From: Methylobacterium frigidaeris
Lineage (GTDB): Bacteria > Pseudomonadota > Alphaproteobacteria > Rhizobiales > Beijerinckiaceae
Assembly: GCF_022179185.1 (NCBI RefSeq)
Contig: NZ_BPQJ01000057.1
Span: 1 to 38,381 of the forward strand
Length of the DNA: 38,381 nucleotides
Reading direction: 5' to 3'
The notes below the pieces were generated by a model. That model had not been told where the DNA came from, ran no database searches, and saw nothing but the letters and a program-made list of their open reading frames with translations. Shown here in pieces: positions 14,614 through 23,681 of this stretch; position 1 is the stretch's first letter; each line of letters begins with the position of its first letter. The position numbers were made by a program, and so were the translations under genes.

Positions 14614-15303
14614 ATGCTTGAGCCGGCGGGACGGGTCGCGATGGTCTCGGGCGCCTCGCGCGGCATCGGGCGGGCCGTGGCGGACCGGCTGTCCCGGGCC
14701 GGCTATCGGATCAGCGCCGGCCTGCGCGATCCGCGCGCCGCGCCGGACGGGTGGTACGCCTGCCGCTACGACGCCGAGAAATCCGGCAGCGAAGAGGCCT
14801 GGACCGCCGCGACGCTGGATCAGTTCGGCCGGATCGACGTGCTGGTCAACGCCGCCGGCATCAACCCGATGGCCCGCTTCCTCGATCCGGACGAGACTGC
14901 CTTCGACGCGCTCATGGCCGTCAACGTGAAGGCGCCGATGCGGGTGATCCGGGCGGCCTGGCCACACCTCGTCGCCTCAGGCAGCGGACGGATCGTCAAC
15001 ATCGCCTCGCTCTCGGGCAAGCGGGTGCGCAATGACAATGCCGGCTACGCCATCGCGAAGGCGGCACTCATCAGCCTCACCCAGGCCGTGCGGCGCGAGG
15101 GCTGGGAGCACGGCATCCGGGCGACCGCCTTCTGCCCGGGCTTCGTCGAGACCGACATGACCGCCCACGTCACCAAGCAGCCGCGGGAGATGATGTCCCG
15201 GCCGGAGGATGTCGCCGCTGTGATCGAGACGCTGGTGCGGCTGCCCAACACCGCGAGCGTCGCCGAACTGCTGCTCAACTGCCGGCACGAGGACATGCTG
15301 TGA
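14614..15303 (+). CDS. SDR family oxidoreductase
   Basis: A 229-residue short-chain dehydrogenase with the NAD(P) motif SGASRGIG, the NAAG motif in VLVNAAGINP, the catalytic Ser in NIASLSGK and the YAIAK active-site motif. GGAGGAG lies 10 bases before the ATG at 14614, which fixes the start. It is the first gene of the operon reaching to 23560 and is coupled to the [2Fe-2S] protein gene by a GTGA overlap. It probably acts on a carbonyl or hydroxyl product of the FAD dehydrogenase encoded next (inference). The substrate is unknown. Confidence 0.9.
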   Translation: MLEPAGRVAMVSGASRGIGRAVADRLSRAGYRISAGLRDPRAAPDGWYACRYDAEKSGSEEAWTAATLDQFGRIDVLVNAAGINPMARFLDPDETAFDALMAVNVKAPMRVIRAAWPHLVASGSGRIVNIASLSGKRVRNDNAGYAIAKAALISLTQAVRREGWEHGIRATAFCPGFVETDMTAHVTKQPREMMSRPEDVAAVIETLVRLPNTASVAELLLNCRHEDML

Positions 15304-15590
15304 GCGGGTTGTTCCAGCGCCTCGCGCAGCGGCCGGGCCCGGCCGTTCCCTTCACCATCGACGGGGTGGCGGCGGAGGCGAAGGCCGGCGACCTGCTGAT
15401 CGGCGCGATCCTGCTGCACCGGCGCGCTCTGCGCCGGTTCGAGTTCGGCCCCGGCGAGCGGGCCGGCTGGTGCCTGATGGGCGCCTGCCAGGATTGCTGG
15501 GTGACCTTGGCCGACGGCCGGCGCGTGCGCGCCTGCACCACCCTGGTCGAGCCCGGCATGGCCGTGGTCACGGGAGGGGTCGGTGGCTGA
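15300..15590 (+). CDS. (2Fe-2S)-binding small subunit of an amino/imino acid dehydrogenase (HcnA/LhpF-like)
   Basis: A 96-residue ferredoxin-like protein with the plant-type [2Fe-2S] cysteine pattern: CLMGACQDC (C-x4-C-x2-C) followed by a fourth cysteine in RVRACTT. Proteins of this size occur as the gamma subunit of three-component FAD dehydrogenases such as hydrogen cyanide synthase HcnABC, opine oxidases and D-hydroxyproline dehydrogenase. The GTG start overlaps the SDR stop (GTGA), and its end overlaps the next gene by 8 bases. It passes electrons between the two flavoprotein subunits and an acceptor. Confidence 0.9.
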   Translation: MSGLFQRLAQRPGPAVPFTIDGVAAEAKAGDLLIGAILLHRRALRRFEFGPGERAGWCLMGACQDCWVTLADGRRVRACTTLVEPGMAVVTGGVGG

Positions 15591-16959
15591 CCCGGTCATC
15601 GCGATCATCGGCGCGGGGCCGGCGGGCCTGCGGGCGGCGCAGGTCCTCGCCGAGGCGGGGTTGCGGCCGCTCCTCATCGACGAAGGCCACCGCGCCGGCG
15701 GCCAGATCTACCGCCGGCCGCCGCCCGGTGCCGAGCGGCCTGCCGCCGCACTCTACGGATTCGAGGCTGGCCGGGCGCAGGCGCTGCACGACCTCGCCGA
15801 CGCGCTGGCCCCGCGCATCGGGTATCGTCCCGGCACGATGGTGTGGGGGATCGCGACGCGGGGTTCACCGGGTTTCGACCTCGACTGCCTGGGGCCCGGG
15901 GGCCATGACCGGATCCCGGCCGACCGGCTGGTGCTCGCGACCGGCGCCATGGACCGCACCCTGCCCTTCCCGGGCTGGACCCTGCCGGGCGTGTTCACCC
16001 TCGGGGCGGCGCAGATCGCCCTGAAGGCGCAGGGCATGACGATCGGCCGGCGCGTCGCCCTGGTCGGGGCGGGGCCGCTGCTGCCGCTCGTCGCCCATCA
16101 ATACGCCAAGGCGGGGGCGGAGATCGCCGCGGTGCTCGACGTCACGCCGCTCGGGCCGAAAGTGCAGGCGGCCCCCCGCCTCGCCGCAATGCCGGCGACC
16201 CTCGCCAAGGGGGTCTGGTATACCCTGCGCGGGGCATTGCGCGGGCTGCCGGTGCGCTCGGGGGTGCGGGCGGTGGCGGTCGAGGGCGACGTCCAAGTCG
16301 AGGCGCTGGCCTGGGAGGATTCGCGGGGCCGCCGGCAGCGGGTCGCCTGCGACGCGGTCGGGGCGTCGTTCGGCCTGCGCAGCGAGGCGCAAGCCGCGGA
16401 CCTCGCCGGGTGCCGCTTCGTGTTCGAGCCGGTGACGCGGCAATGGCAGCCGGAGCGCTCGCCCGAGGGCCGTGCCTCGCACCCGCACGTCTATCTCGCC
16501 GGCGACGGCAGCGGCATCGGCGGCGCTGACGTGGCCGAATTGCAGGGCGAGCGCACGGCGCTGACGTTGCTCGCTGATCTCGGCCGGCCCCGCGACGCCG
16601 CCCGCGAGGCCCGCCTCGACCGGACGCTCGCGCGGCAGGCCGGGTTTCGCGCCGCGCTCGAGGCCGCCTACCCCTACCCTCATCACCTCATCGCAAAGAT
16701 CGGCGACGACGAGATCGTCTGCCGCTGCGAGGGCATCACCGCGGGCGCCCTGCGGCGGGCCGCGACCGAGCGGGACGCCCGCGAGATGAACCGCCTCAAG
16801 GCCCTGACCCGGGCCGGGATGGGCCGCTGCCAGGGCCGGGTCTGCGGCCACGCCGCCGCCGAGATCCTGGCCGACCACCTGCACGTGCCCGTCGAGACGG
16901 TCGGCCGCCTGCGCGGGCAGGCGCCGATCAAGCCGATCCCGATGCGGGAGCCGGCGTGA
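15583..16959 (+). CDS. FAD/NAD(P)-binding alpha subunit with BFD-like [2Fe-2S] domain (HcnB/LhpE/opine oxidase A-like)
   Basis: A 458-residue pyridine nucleotide-disulfide-type flavoprotein. It has the N-terminal FAD motif IAIIGAGPAGLRAAQVL, RAGGQIYRR, LATGAMDRTLPFPGW, a second dinucleotide motif VALVGAGPLLPLV, and the late FAD motif VYLAGDGSGIGGA. The C-terminal part (about 375-430) is a BFD-like [2Fe-2S] domain with Cys380, Cys382, Cys416 and Cys421 (CRC and CQGRVC). This layout is that of HcnB and of opine oxidase and D-hydroxyproline dehydrogenase subunits. It starts with GTG (VADPVIAI) inside the end of the upstream gene. It works with the 15300 and 16959 products as one oxidoreductase. 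Confidence 0.92.
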   Translation: MADPVIAIIGAGPAGLRAAQVLAEAGLRPLLIDEGHRAGGQIYRRPPPGAERPAAALYGFEAGRAQALHDLADALAPRIGYRPGTMVWGIATRGSPGFDLDCLGPGGHDRIPADRLVLATGAMDRTLPFPGWTLPGVFTLGAAQIALKAQGMTIGRRVALVGAGPLLPLVAHQYAKAGAEIAAVLDVTPLGPKVQAAPRLAAMPATLAKGVWYTLRGALRGLPVRSGVRAVAVEGDVQVEALAWEDSRGRRQRVACDAVGASFGLRSEAQAADLAGCRFVFEPVTRQWQPERSPEGRASHPHVYLAGDGSGIGGADVAELQGERTALTLLADLGRPRDAAREARLDRTLARQAGFRAALEAAYPYPHHLIAKIGDDEIVCRCEGITAGALRRAATERDAREMNRLKALTRAGMGRCQGRVCGHAAAEILADHLHVPVETVGRLRGQAPIKPIPMREPA

Positions 16960-18107
16960 TGGAGAATCTCACCGTCGACGTCGCGATCATCGGCGGCGGC
17001 ATCGCGGCCTGCGCCGCCGCCGTGTCCTTGCGCGAGGCCGGGCTCTCCGTGGCCGTGCTGGAGAAGCGCCTGTGCGGCGCAGGCGCCAGCGGGGTGAATT
17101 TCGGCGGCGTGCGCCAGCAGGGCCGGGATTTTTCGGAGTTGCCGCTGTCGCGGCGCTCCCGCGTGCTCTGGGACGGGCTGAACGCCAGGCTGGCGGAGGA
17201 TGTCGGGTTCGAGGCGACCGGCCACATCAAGCTCGCCCGCTGCGAATCCGACATGGCGGTGCTGGAGGCTTACGCCCGCGACGCGGCCGGGCACGGCCTC
17301 GATCTCCAGCTCCTCGGGCCGAACGCGCTGCGCGCCGAGATGCCGTGGCTCGGCCCGGCGATCGTCGGCGCCTCGCTCTCCCCCAGCGACGGGCAGGCCA
17401 ATCCGCGGGTGGTGGGCCCGGCCTTCGCGCGGCTGGCCCGCCGCCTCGGGGCGGAGGTGCGCGAGCACGCCCCGGTGCGCCACGCAGTCCATGACGGGTC
17501 CGGCTTCACGGTCGAGGCCGAGGGCGTGACCGTGCGGAGCCGCAGCCTCGTCAACGCCGCCGGCGCCTATGGCGGCGCGGTGGCGGGGTGGTTCGGCGAG
17601 ACCGCCCCGGTGGCGCCGCTCAGCCCCAACATGGTGGTGACCGAGCCTCTGGCGCCGCTGGTGACGCGGTCGATCGGGGTCGTCGGCGGCGACGTCTACG
17701 TGCGCCAGACCCGGCGCGGCAACGTGGTGCTGGGCGGCGGCCGGGGTACGGCGGACATCGCCGACGGCCTCGCCCGACCGGTGGCGGCGACCTCGCTCGG
17801 CGCCATGGGGAAGACCCTGACCCTGATCCCGGACCTCGCCCACGCCCAGGTCATCCGCAGCTGGAGCGGCCTCGACGGCGAGATGCCGGACCACATCCCG
17901 GTCATCGGGCCCTCCTCGACCACGCCCGGCCTGGTTCATGCTTTCGGCTTCTCCGGCCACGGTTTCCAGCTCGGCCCGGTCGTCGGCGAGATCCTGGCCG
18001 AGCTCGTGACGCAGGGCCGCTCCGCCTCCCCCCTCCATCCGTTCCGGATCGAGCGCTTCGCCGCGTGGCGCGGGCCGTACCGGTCGGAGGGCGAGATCGA
18101 GCACTGA
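16959..18107 (+). CDS. FAD-dependent oxidoreductase, DAO family catalytic subunit (HcnC/LhpB-like)
   Basis: A 382-residue D-amino acid oxidase-fold flavoprotein. It has the N-terminal FAD motif VDVAIIGGGIAACAAAVSL, GASGVNFGGVRQQG near the flavin, VNAAGAYGGAVA, and the C-terminal GFSGHGFQLGPVVGEILAEL. It is the likely site of substrate amine oxidation in the three-subunit complex. The ATG at 16959 shares bases with the upstream TGA (TGATG); a GTG one codon earlier is also in frame. The peptide importer encoded next suggests the substrate is an N-substituted amino acid, opine or dipeptide-like compound rather than glycine or cyanide precursors (inference). Confidence 0.92.
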   Translation: MENLTVDVAIIGGGIAACAAAVSLREAGLSVAVLEKRLCGAGASGVNFGGVRQQGRDFSELPLSRRSRVLWDGLNARLAEDVGFEATGHIKLARCESDMAVLEAYARDAAGHGLDLQLLGPNALRAEMPWLGPAIVGASLSPSDGQANPRVVGPAFARLARRLGAEVREHAPVRHAVHDGSGFTVEAEGVTVRSRSLVNAAGAYGGAVAGWFGETAPVAPLSPNMVVTEPLAPLVTRSIGVVGGDVYVRQTRRGNVVLGGGRGTADIADGLARPVAATSLGAMGKTLTLIPDLAHAQVIRSWSGLDGEMPDHIPVIGPSSTTPGLVHAFGFSGHGFQLGPVVGEILAELVTQGRSASPLHPFRIERFAAWRGPYRSEGEIEH

Positions 18108-18137
18108 CGAGAACAACGACCCAGGGGGATCACCACG

Positions 18138-19676
18138 ATGAGACGCTTCCTCTTCGCAGCTTTCGCCCTGCTCGCCGCCGGGCCGGCCCTCGCACAGGGC
18201 ACCAAGACCCTGACGATCGGCATGGCGGCGGCCGACGTCAGCCAGCTCGATCCGTTCCGAGCCACCAGCACCCAGGACAAGCCGGTCGTGTCCTGGATCT
18301 TCAACGGGCTGGTGCGCTTCAAGCCGGGCTCGACAAGCCTGGAGACCCTGGAGCCGGACCTCGCCGAATCCTGGACCCGCTCGGAGGATGGCCGGACCTG
18401 GACGTTCGCCTTGCGCAAGGGCGTCACGTTCCACGGCGGCTACGGCGAGATGACCGCCGACGACGTGGTGTTCTCGCTCAAGCGCGCCGCCGACCCCAAG
18501 ACCTCGTCGTTCTCGACCGACTACGCCGCTTTCGAGACGATCGAGGCGGTGGACCCGTACACCGTGCGGATCACCCTCAAGCATCCGGTGCCCTCGCTGC
18601 TCGGGCTCGTGGCGAACTATCACGGCGGCAACGTGCTCAGCCGCAAGGCGGTCGAGGCGCTGGGCAACGACTTCCGCCTCAAGCCCATCGGCACCGGGCC
18701 CTTCGCCTTCGCCGAGTACAAGCCGAACGAGAGCGTGCGGCTGATGGCCAACCCGGATTACTTCCGCGGCAAGCCGAAGCTCGGCGGCATCCTCTACCGG
18801 CTGATCCCGGCCGACGCCGCCCGCGACCTCGCCTTCACCTCGGGCGAGCTCGACGTCGTCTACGGTCGCCAGGACCAGCGCTGGGCCGAGCGGTTCGGCC
18901 GCGAGCCCGACGTCTCGGTCGACATCGTGCGGCCGGCGGAGCTGGCGCTGCTGCATCTGAACATCAGCCACAAGCCCCTCGACGACGTGCGGGTGCGCCG
19001 CGCCATCGCCCATGCGATCAGCCAGGCGCAGATCGTCCAGTTCAAGGGCGCCAGCGTCACCGAGCCGGCGGTATCGATCATCCCGAAGGGCTATCTCGGC
19101 ACCGACGACAAGGCGCCGCTGCCTCCTTACGACCCCGCCAAGGCCAAGGCGCTGCTGGCCGAGGCCGGCCACCCGAACGGCATCACCATCACGGCGGTCC
19201 AGACCAGCCTGCCGACCATGCTGACCGCGATGCAGATCGTGCAGGGCCAGCTCAAGAAGGCCGGGATCGAGCTGAAGCTCGACGTCGTCGACCACCAGAC
19301 CTTCCACGCCCAGATCCGCAAGGATTTATCGGACGCGGTCTACTACGCGGCGGCGCGCTTCCCCGTCGCCGACACCTACCTGACCCAGTTCTTCGATTCG
19401 GCCTCGACGGTCGGCACGCCGACGGCGGTGACCAACTTCTCGCACTGCAACGCGGCCGATGCCGAGATCCGGAAGGCCCGCACCGAGCCCGATCCGGAGA
19501 CGCAGAAGACCCTGTGGAAGGCGGCGCAAACCAAGATCATCGAGCAGGTCTGTGCCGTGCCGCTCTCCGAGGGGCTGCAGGTCTGGGCGCACAAGAAGAC
19601 GGTCGATTACGGGTACGACTTCAAGGGGGCGATCCACCTCGGGCCGGTGATCACGGAAGCGACGGACAAGAAGTAG
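18138..19676 (+). CDS. Peptide/opine ABC transporter substrate-binding protein (DppA-like, SBP_bac_5)
   Basis: A 512-residue family 5 extracellular solute-binding protein. Residues 1-19 are a signal peptide (RRFLFAAFALLAAGPALA, cut before QGT). Family features are the DLAESWTRSEDGRTWTFALR stretch near residue 75, FHGG, ADDVVFSLKRA, PIGTGPFAFAEY near 190 and AIAHAISQAQIV near 290. AGGGGGATCACC precedes the ATG. It binds the ligand in the periplasm for the permeases and ATPases encoded at 19811-23560. The ligand is unknown. Confidence 0.94.
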   Translation: MRRFLFAAFALLAAGPALAQGTKTLTIGMAAADVSQLDPFRATSTQDKPVVSWIFNGLVRFKPGSTSLETLEPDLAESWTRSEDGRTWTFALRKGVTFHGGYGEMTADDVVFSLKRAADPKTSSFSTDYAAFETIEAVDPYTVRITLKHPVPSLLGLVANYHGGNVLSRKAVEALGNDFRLKPIGTGPFAFAEYKPNESVRLMANPDYFRGKPKLGGILYRLIPADAARDLAFTSGELDVVYGRQDQRWAERFGREPDVSVDIVRPAELALLHLNISHKPLDDVRVRRAIAHAISQAQIVQFKGASVTEPAVSIIPKGYLGTDDKAPLPPYDPAKAKALLAEAGHPNGITITAVQTSLPTMLTAMQIVQGQLKKAGIELKLDVVDHQTFHAQIRKDLSDAVYYAAARFPVADTYLTQFFDSASTVGTPTAVTNFSHCNAADAEIRKARTEPDPETQKTLWKAAQTKIIEQVCAVPLSEGLQVWAHKKTVDYGYDFKGAIHLGPVITEATDKK

Positions 19677-19728
19677 GCACTCTCTGCGCACGATCTGCCT
19701 GCTTCTCACGGCAAGTCGCGTGCATCGC

Positions 19729-19750
19729 CTCTCCCCGCGGGCGGGGAGAG
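19729..19750. repeat. Perfect hairpin between binding-protein and permease genes
   Basis: CTCTCCCCGC and GCGGGGAGAG are perfectly complementary around a GG loop, in the 134-base gap of an otherwise coupled operon. It has no T run. Sequences of this type are frequent intergenic repeats in Methylobacterium (recalled, not searched). It could stabilise the abundant binding-protein message or attenuate the downstream genes. Confidence 0.6.
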
Positions 19751-19810
19751 GAGAGATCCGCGCTTCATCCGGCGACGTTGCGATAGTTCCCTCCAACCCC
19801 CGGCCCGCCC

Positions 19811-20752
19811 ATGCTCCAGTTCATCCTCAAGCGCTTCCTCCTGGCGATCCCGACGCTGGTGGCGGTGCTGACCGTGGTGTTCGTGCTCGTGCGGGTGGTC
19901 CCGGGCGATCCGACCATCGTGATCCTGGGCGACCAGGCGAGCGAATCCGCCCGGGCCGACCTGCGGGCGAAGCTCGGGTTGGATAAACCGATCGTCGTCC
20001 AGTACCTCGCCTTCATGGGGCAGATCGCCACCGGCGATATCGGCCGCTCCCTCACCACCAACCGGCCGGTGCTGGAGGACGTCGCCCACGTCCTGCCCTA
20101 CACGATCGAGCTGACGCTGGCGGCGGTGGCGATCGGCGTCGGGGTCGGCGTGCCCCTCGGCGTTGTGGCGGCGCGGCGGCGCGACGGGCTCGCCGACTGG
20201 ATCGCCCGCATCGTCTCGCTCGCCGGCGTTTCCTTCCCGGCCTTCGTCTCCGGCATCCTGCTGCTGATCGCCTTCGCGGTGCAGCTGCGCTGGTTCCCGG
20301 TGATCTCGACCCCGCGCACCGGCGGCCTCCTCGACCGGCTCGGCGCGCTCGTGCTGCCGGCGCTCAATCTCGGCCTCCTGATGGTCGCCTACGTCACCCG
20401 CGTCACCCGCTCCGGCATGCTGAAGGCGCTCTCCGAAGATTACGTCCGCACCGCCCGGGCCAAGGGCATGCCGGGGCGGGTCGTGGTCTGGCGACATGCC
20501 CTGCGCAACGTGCTGGTGCCGGTCGTCACCGTGGTCGGGCTCTATCTCGGCGTCCTGATCGGCAACGCGGTGCTGACCGAGATCGTGTTCAACCGGCCCG
20601 GCCTCGGCAAGCTGATCGTGACCGCGCTGACCCAGCGCGACTACAGCCTGCTCCAGGGCCTGATGGTCGTCTCCGCCTTCGCCATCGTGGTCGCCAACGT
20701 GCTCACCGACATCGCCTACGGCCTCGTCGATCCGCGGGTCTCGGCCCAATGA
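19811..20752 (+). CDS. Peptide/opine ABC transporter permease (DppB-like)
   Basis: A 313-residue permease of the DppB/OppB family. The N-terminal membrane segment (FLLAIPTLVAVLTVVFVLVR) is typical, followed by the family motif RVVPGDPT, a periplasmic stretch (residues about 35-95), further membrane segments and the EAA loop DYVRTARAKGMPGRVVVWRHA. It ends IAYGLVDPRV, as DppB proteins do. It overlaps the next permease gene by ATGA at 20749. Together with the DppC-like protein it forms the channel of the importer. Confidence 0.95.
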   Translation: MLQFILKRFLLAIPTLVAVLTVVFVLVRVVPGDPTIVILGDQASESARADLRAKLGLDKPIVVQYLAFMGQIATGDIGRSLTTNRPVLEDVAHVLPYTIELTLAAVAIGVGVGVPLGVVAARRRDGLADWIARIVSLAGVSFPAFVSGILLLIAFAVQLRWFPVISTPRTGGLLDRLGALVLPALNLGLLMVAYVTRVTRSGMLKALSEDYVRTARAKGMPGRVVVWRHALRNVLVPVVTVVGLYLGVLIGNAVLTEIVFNRPGLGKLIVTALTQRDYSLLQGLMVVSAFAIVVANVLTDIAYGLVDPRVSAQ

Positions 20753-21603
20753 GCGCCGCTGCCGCCTCCGCCGCCCCGAGCGCCTGGCGCCGGGCCACCC
20801 GCTCGCCGGGCCTGATGATCGGCGCCGTCACGGTGCTGGTCGTGATCGCCCTCGCGATCCTGGCGCCCTGGATCGCCCCCTACGATCCCAACGAACAGGA
20901 CCCGGTCGCCGCCCTGATGGGGCCGTCCGCCGAGCACTGGTTCGGCACCGACTTCTTCGGCCGCGACGTGCTCTCGCGGGTGATCTGGGGCGCCCGGATC
21001 TCGCTCTCCGTCGGCTTCCTCGCCACGATCATCGGCGTCGTCCTCGGCACGGTGATCGGGGTGGTGGCCGGCTATTTCGGCGGCTGGACCGACCGCCTGA
21101 TCACCGCGGCCACCGACGTGCTGCTCAGCTTCCCGCAGCTCATCATGGGACTGATGCTGGTGGCGGTGCTGGGGCCGAGCCTCGGCAACCTGATCCTCGC
21201 CATCGCGGTCACGGCGGTGCCGGCCTTCATCCGCATCGCCCGGGGCTCGACGCTGGCCATGCGCCAGCGCGACTTCGTCGATGCCTGCCGGGCGCTCGGC
21301 TACTCGGACCTCCGCATCATGTTCGGCCACATCCTGCCGAACATCCTCGACGAGGTGGTGGTGCTGGCCTCGCTCTGGCTCGCCACCGCGATCCGCACCG
21401 AATCGACCCTCGCCTTCATCGGCCTCGGCGTGCCGCCGCCGACCGCGACCTGGGGCAGCATCGTGCGCGAGGGTTTCGACAACCTGCTCGATGCGCCCTG
21501 GCTGTCGATCTTCCCGAGCCTGGCGATCCTGGCCGTGATGATCGGCCTCAACCTGATCGGCGACGGCCTGCGCGACGCCACCGACCCGCGGGGGGCGCCA
21601 TGA
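20749..21603 (+). CDS. Peptide/opine ABC transporter permease (DppC-like)
   Basis: A 284-residue DppC/OppC permease. Its features are the first membrane segment near residue 25, the conserved HWFGTDFFGRDVLSRVIWGA, the membrane segment at LATIIGVVLGTVIGVVAGYF, and the EAA loop ACRALGYSDLRIMFGHILPN, followed by FIGLGVPPPTATWG and GDGLRDATDPR near the end. Both ends overlap neighbours by ATGA, so translation is coupled along the transporter genes. Confidence 0.95.
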   Translation: MSAAAASAAPSAWRRATRSPGLMIGAVTVLVVIALAILAPWIAPYDPNEQDPVAALMGPSAEHWFGTDFFGRDVLSRVIWGARISLSVGFLATIIGVVLGTVIGVVAGYFGGWTDRLITAATDVLLSFPQLIMGLMLVAVLGPSLGNLILAIAVTAVPAFIRIARGSTLAMRQRDFVDACRALGYSDLRIMFGHILPNILDEVVVLASLWLATAIRTESTLAFIGLGVPPPTATWGSIVREGFDNLLDAPWLSIFPSLAILAVMIGLNLIGDGLRDATDPRGAP

Positions 21604-22580
21604 GCACCGCGACACCGGACCTCCTCAAGGTCGAGGGGCTGACCACCCAGATCCGCGTCGGCGGCACCTGGTACGACGCGGTGCGCGAGGTCTCGTTCGC
21701 GGTCTCCGGGGGTGAGACCCTGGCCCTCGTCGGCGAGTCGGGCTGCGGCAAGAGCCTCACCGCGCTGTCGGTGATGGGGCTCCTCGCCCCCAAGATCGGC
21801 CGCGTCGCCGCGGGCTCCATCGTGGTCGACGGCACCGACATGCGGGCCGCCTCGGAGGCTCAGCGCGAGGCGATGCGCGGCGACCGCCTGGCGATGATCT
21901 TCCAGGAGCCGATGACCTCGCTCAACCCGGTCCTGACGATCGGCTTCCAGATCGCCGAGGCCCTGCGGCGTCACCGCGGATTGTCGAAGGCGGCCGCACG
22001 CGAGAAGGCGATCGCGCTTCTCGAGCGGGTGCGGGTGCCCTCGGCGGCCGAGCGGATCGACGCCTATCCGCATCAATTCTCCGGCGGCATGCGCCAGCGG
22101 GTGATGATCGCGATGGCGCTCGCCTGCTCACCCCGGGTGCTGATCGCCGACGAGCCGACGACCGCGCTCGACGTCACCATCCAGGCCCAGGTGCTGGCCC
22201 TGCTCGCCGACATCCAGCGCCGCGAGGGGCTGGCGGTGCTGCTCATCACCCACAATCTCGGCGTCGTCGCCTCGGTCGCCGACCGGGTGATGGTGATGTA
22301 TGGCGGGGACGTGGTCGAGAGCGCGCCGGTGCGCGCCTTCTTCGCTCAGCCCACCCACCCCTACGCCGAGGGGCTGCTCCAGGCGATGCCGCGGGTCGAC
22401 CGGGTGCAGGCACTCGCGGCGATCCCCGGCACGGTGCCGACCCTGCCGGAGATGCCGGAGGGCTGCCGCTTCCAGGGCCGCTGCCCGCTGCGGGAGGAGC
22501 GCTGCCGCGAGCGGCCGCCGCTGGTGCCGCTCAAGGGCGCTTCCGACCACGCGGTGCGCTGCTGGGTGAGGGCCGCATGA
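21600..22580 (+). CDS. Peptide/opine ABC transporter ATP-binding protein (DppD-like)
   Basis: A 326-residue ABC ATPase of the oligopeptide family: Walker A GESGCGKS, Q-loop MIFQEPMTSLNP, signature FSGGMRQR, Walker B VLIADEPTTALDVT, switch His in LLITHNLGVVA. The C-terminal extension has the cysteine-rich GCRFQGRCPLREERC typical of DppD/OppD, often an Fe-S or structural site. It pairs with the DppF-like ATPase encoded next, with which it overlaps by ATGA. Confidence 0.95.
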   Translation: MSTATPDLLKVEGLTTQIRVGGTWYDAVREVSFAVSGGETLALVGESGCGKSLTALSVMGLLAPKIGRVAAGSIVVDGTDMRAASEAQREAMRGDRLAMIFQEPMTSLNPVLTIGFQIAEALRRHRGLSKAAAREKAIALLERVRVPSAAERIDAYPHQFSGGMRQRVMIAMALACSPRVLIADEPTTALDVTIQAQVLALLADIQRREGLAVLLITHNLGVVASVADRVMVMYGGDVVESAPVRAFFAQPTHPYAEGLLQAMPRVDRVQALAAIPGTVPTLPEMPEGCRFQGRCPLREERCRERPPLVPLKGASDHAVRCWVRAA

Positions 22581-23560
22581 GCACGACGCCTTCTCCCCTG
22601 CTCGAGGTGCGCGATCTCTCGAAGACCTTCACGATCCGCCGCGGCTTCCCGGTCGCGAAGACCAGCCTGGTGCGCGCCCTCGACCGGGTCTCGTTCACGG
22701 TCGCGCGCGGCGAAGCGCTCGGCGTCGTCGGCGAGTCGGGCTGCGGCAAGTCCACCACCGCCCGGGTGGCTTTGCGCCTCACCGACGCGGATGGCGGCAC
22801 GGTGCGGTTCGACGGCCAGGACGTGCTGGCCGCCTCCGCCGGCGCGATGCGGCGCCTGCGGCGGCGGATGCAGATCGTGTTCCAGGATCCGGCCTCCTCC
22901 CTCGATCCGCGCCAGCGCATCGGCGAGGCCTTGGGCGAGCCGCTGCGAGTCCACGGCCTCGCCCGTGGGTCGGAGCTGACGGAGCGCGTCGCCGCTCTGC
23001 TCGCAGAGGTCGGCCTGCCGGCGAATGCCGCTGCGCGCTTCCCGCACGAATTCTCCGGCGGCCAGCGCCAGCGCATCGGCATCGCCCGGGCGCTCGCGCT
23101 CGGGCCCGACCTGATCTTCGCCGACGAGCCGGTCTCCGCCCTCGACGTCTCGGTCCAGGCGCAGATCCTGCGGCTGCTCGAAGCGCTGCGGCAGGCCCGC
23201 AACCTCGCCTTCGTTTTCATCTCGCACGATCTCGGCGTGGTGCGGCATTTCTGCCAGCGAGTGACCGTGATGTATCTCGGCCGGGTGGTGGAGAGCGGCC
23301 CCGTCGGCCAGCTCTTCGAGGAGCCGCTCCACCCCTACACCCAGCTCCTCAAGGCCTCGTCCCCGGTGCCGGATCCGGAGCGGCCGGTGGCGATGAGCTT
23401 CCAGGAGGGCGAGCCGCCCTCGCCGCTCAAGCCTCCGGCGGGCTGCCACTTTCATCCCCGCTGCCCGCGCGCCTTCGACCGCTGCCGCGCCGAGGCGCCG
23501 GCCTTGCGCGAAGCGGCGCCCGGACGCGCTGTCGCCTGCCATCTCTACGGCGGGGCGTGA
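22577..23560 (+). CDS. Peptide/opine ABC transporter ATP-binding protein (DppF-like)
   Basis: A 327-residue ABC ATPase: Walker A GESGCGKST, Q-loop IVFQDPASSLDPRQ, signature FSGGQRQR, Walker B LIFADEPVSALDVS, switch His in FISHDLGVV, and the C-terminal cysteine region GCHFHPRCPRAFDRC. It is the last gene of the operon starting at 14614. No clear terminator follows; the next 121 bases hold only the leader of an unrelated exported-protein gene. Confidence 0.95.
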   Translation: MSTTPSPLLEVRDLSKTFTIRRGFPVAKTSLVRALDRVSFTVARGEALGVVGESGCGKSTTARVALRLTDADGGTVRFDGQDVLAASAGAMRRLRRRMQIVFQDPASSLDPRQRIGEALGEPLRVHGLARGSELTERVAALLAEVGLPANAAARFPHEFSGGQRQRIGIARALALGPDLIFADEPVSALDVSVQAQILRLLEALRQARNLAFVFISHDLGVVRHFCQRVTVMYLGRVVESGPVGQLFEEPLHPYTQLLKASSPVPDPERPVAMSFQEGEPPSPLKPPAGCHFHPRCPRAFDRCRAEAPALREAAPGRAVACHLYGGA

Positions 23561-23681
23561 CGGGCCGTTCCCTCCGCAGACGACCACCTCCACCGGGACA
23601 TGAGGGCGCTATCCCCATCGCCTCTGATTGCTCTAGCTTCCCCAACGGCGACGAAACGCCTTGCGAAGGGGTATGAGGACG

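Noticed and set aside
15300..18107. Hydrogen cyanide synthase HcnABC
   Set aside because: The subunit plan is shared, but the family also includes opine oxidases and D-hydroxyproline dehydrogenases, and the coupled Dpp-type importer and SDR do not fit cyanogenesis.
16683..19307. 874-codon minus-strand open frame opposite the flavoprotein and binding-protein genes
   Set aside because: It spans several real genes, is full of Arg/Gly/His/Asp typical of antisense high-GC frames, and matches no family.
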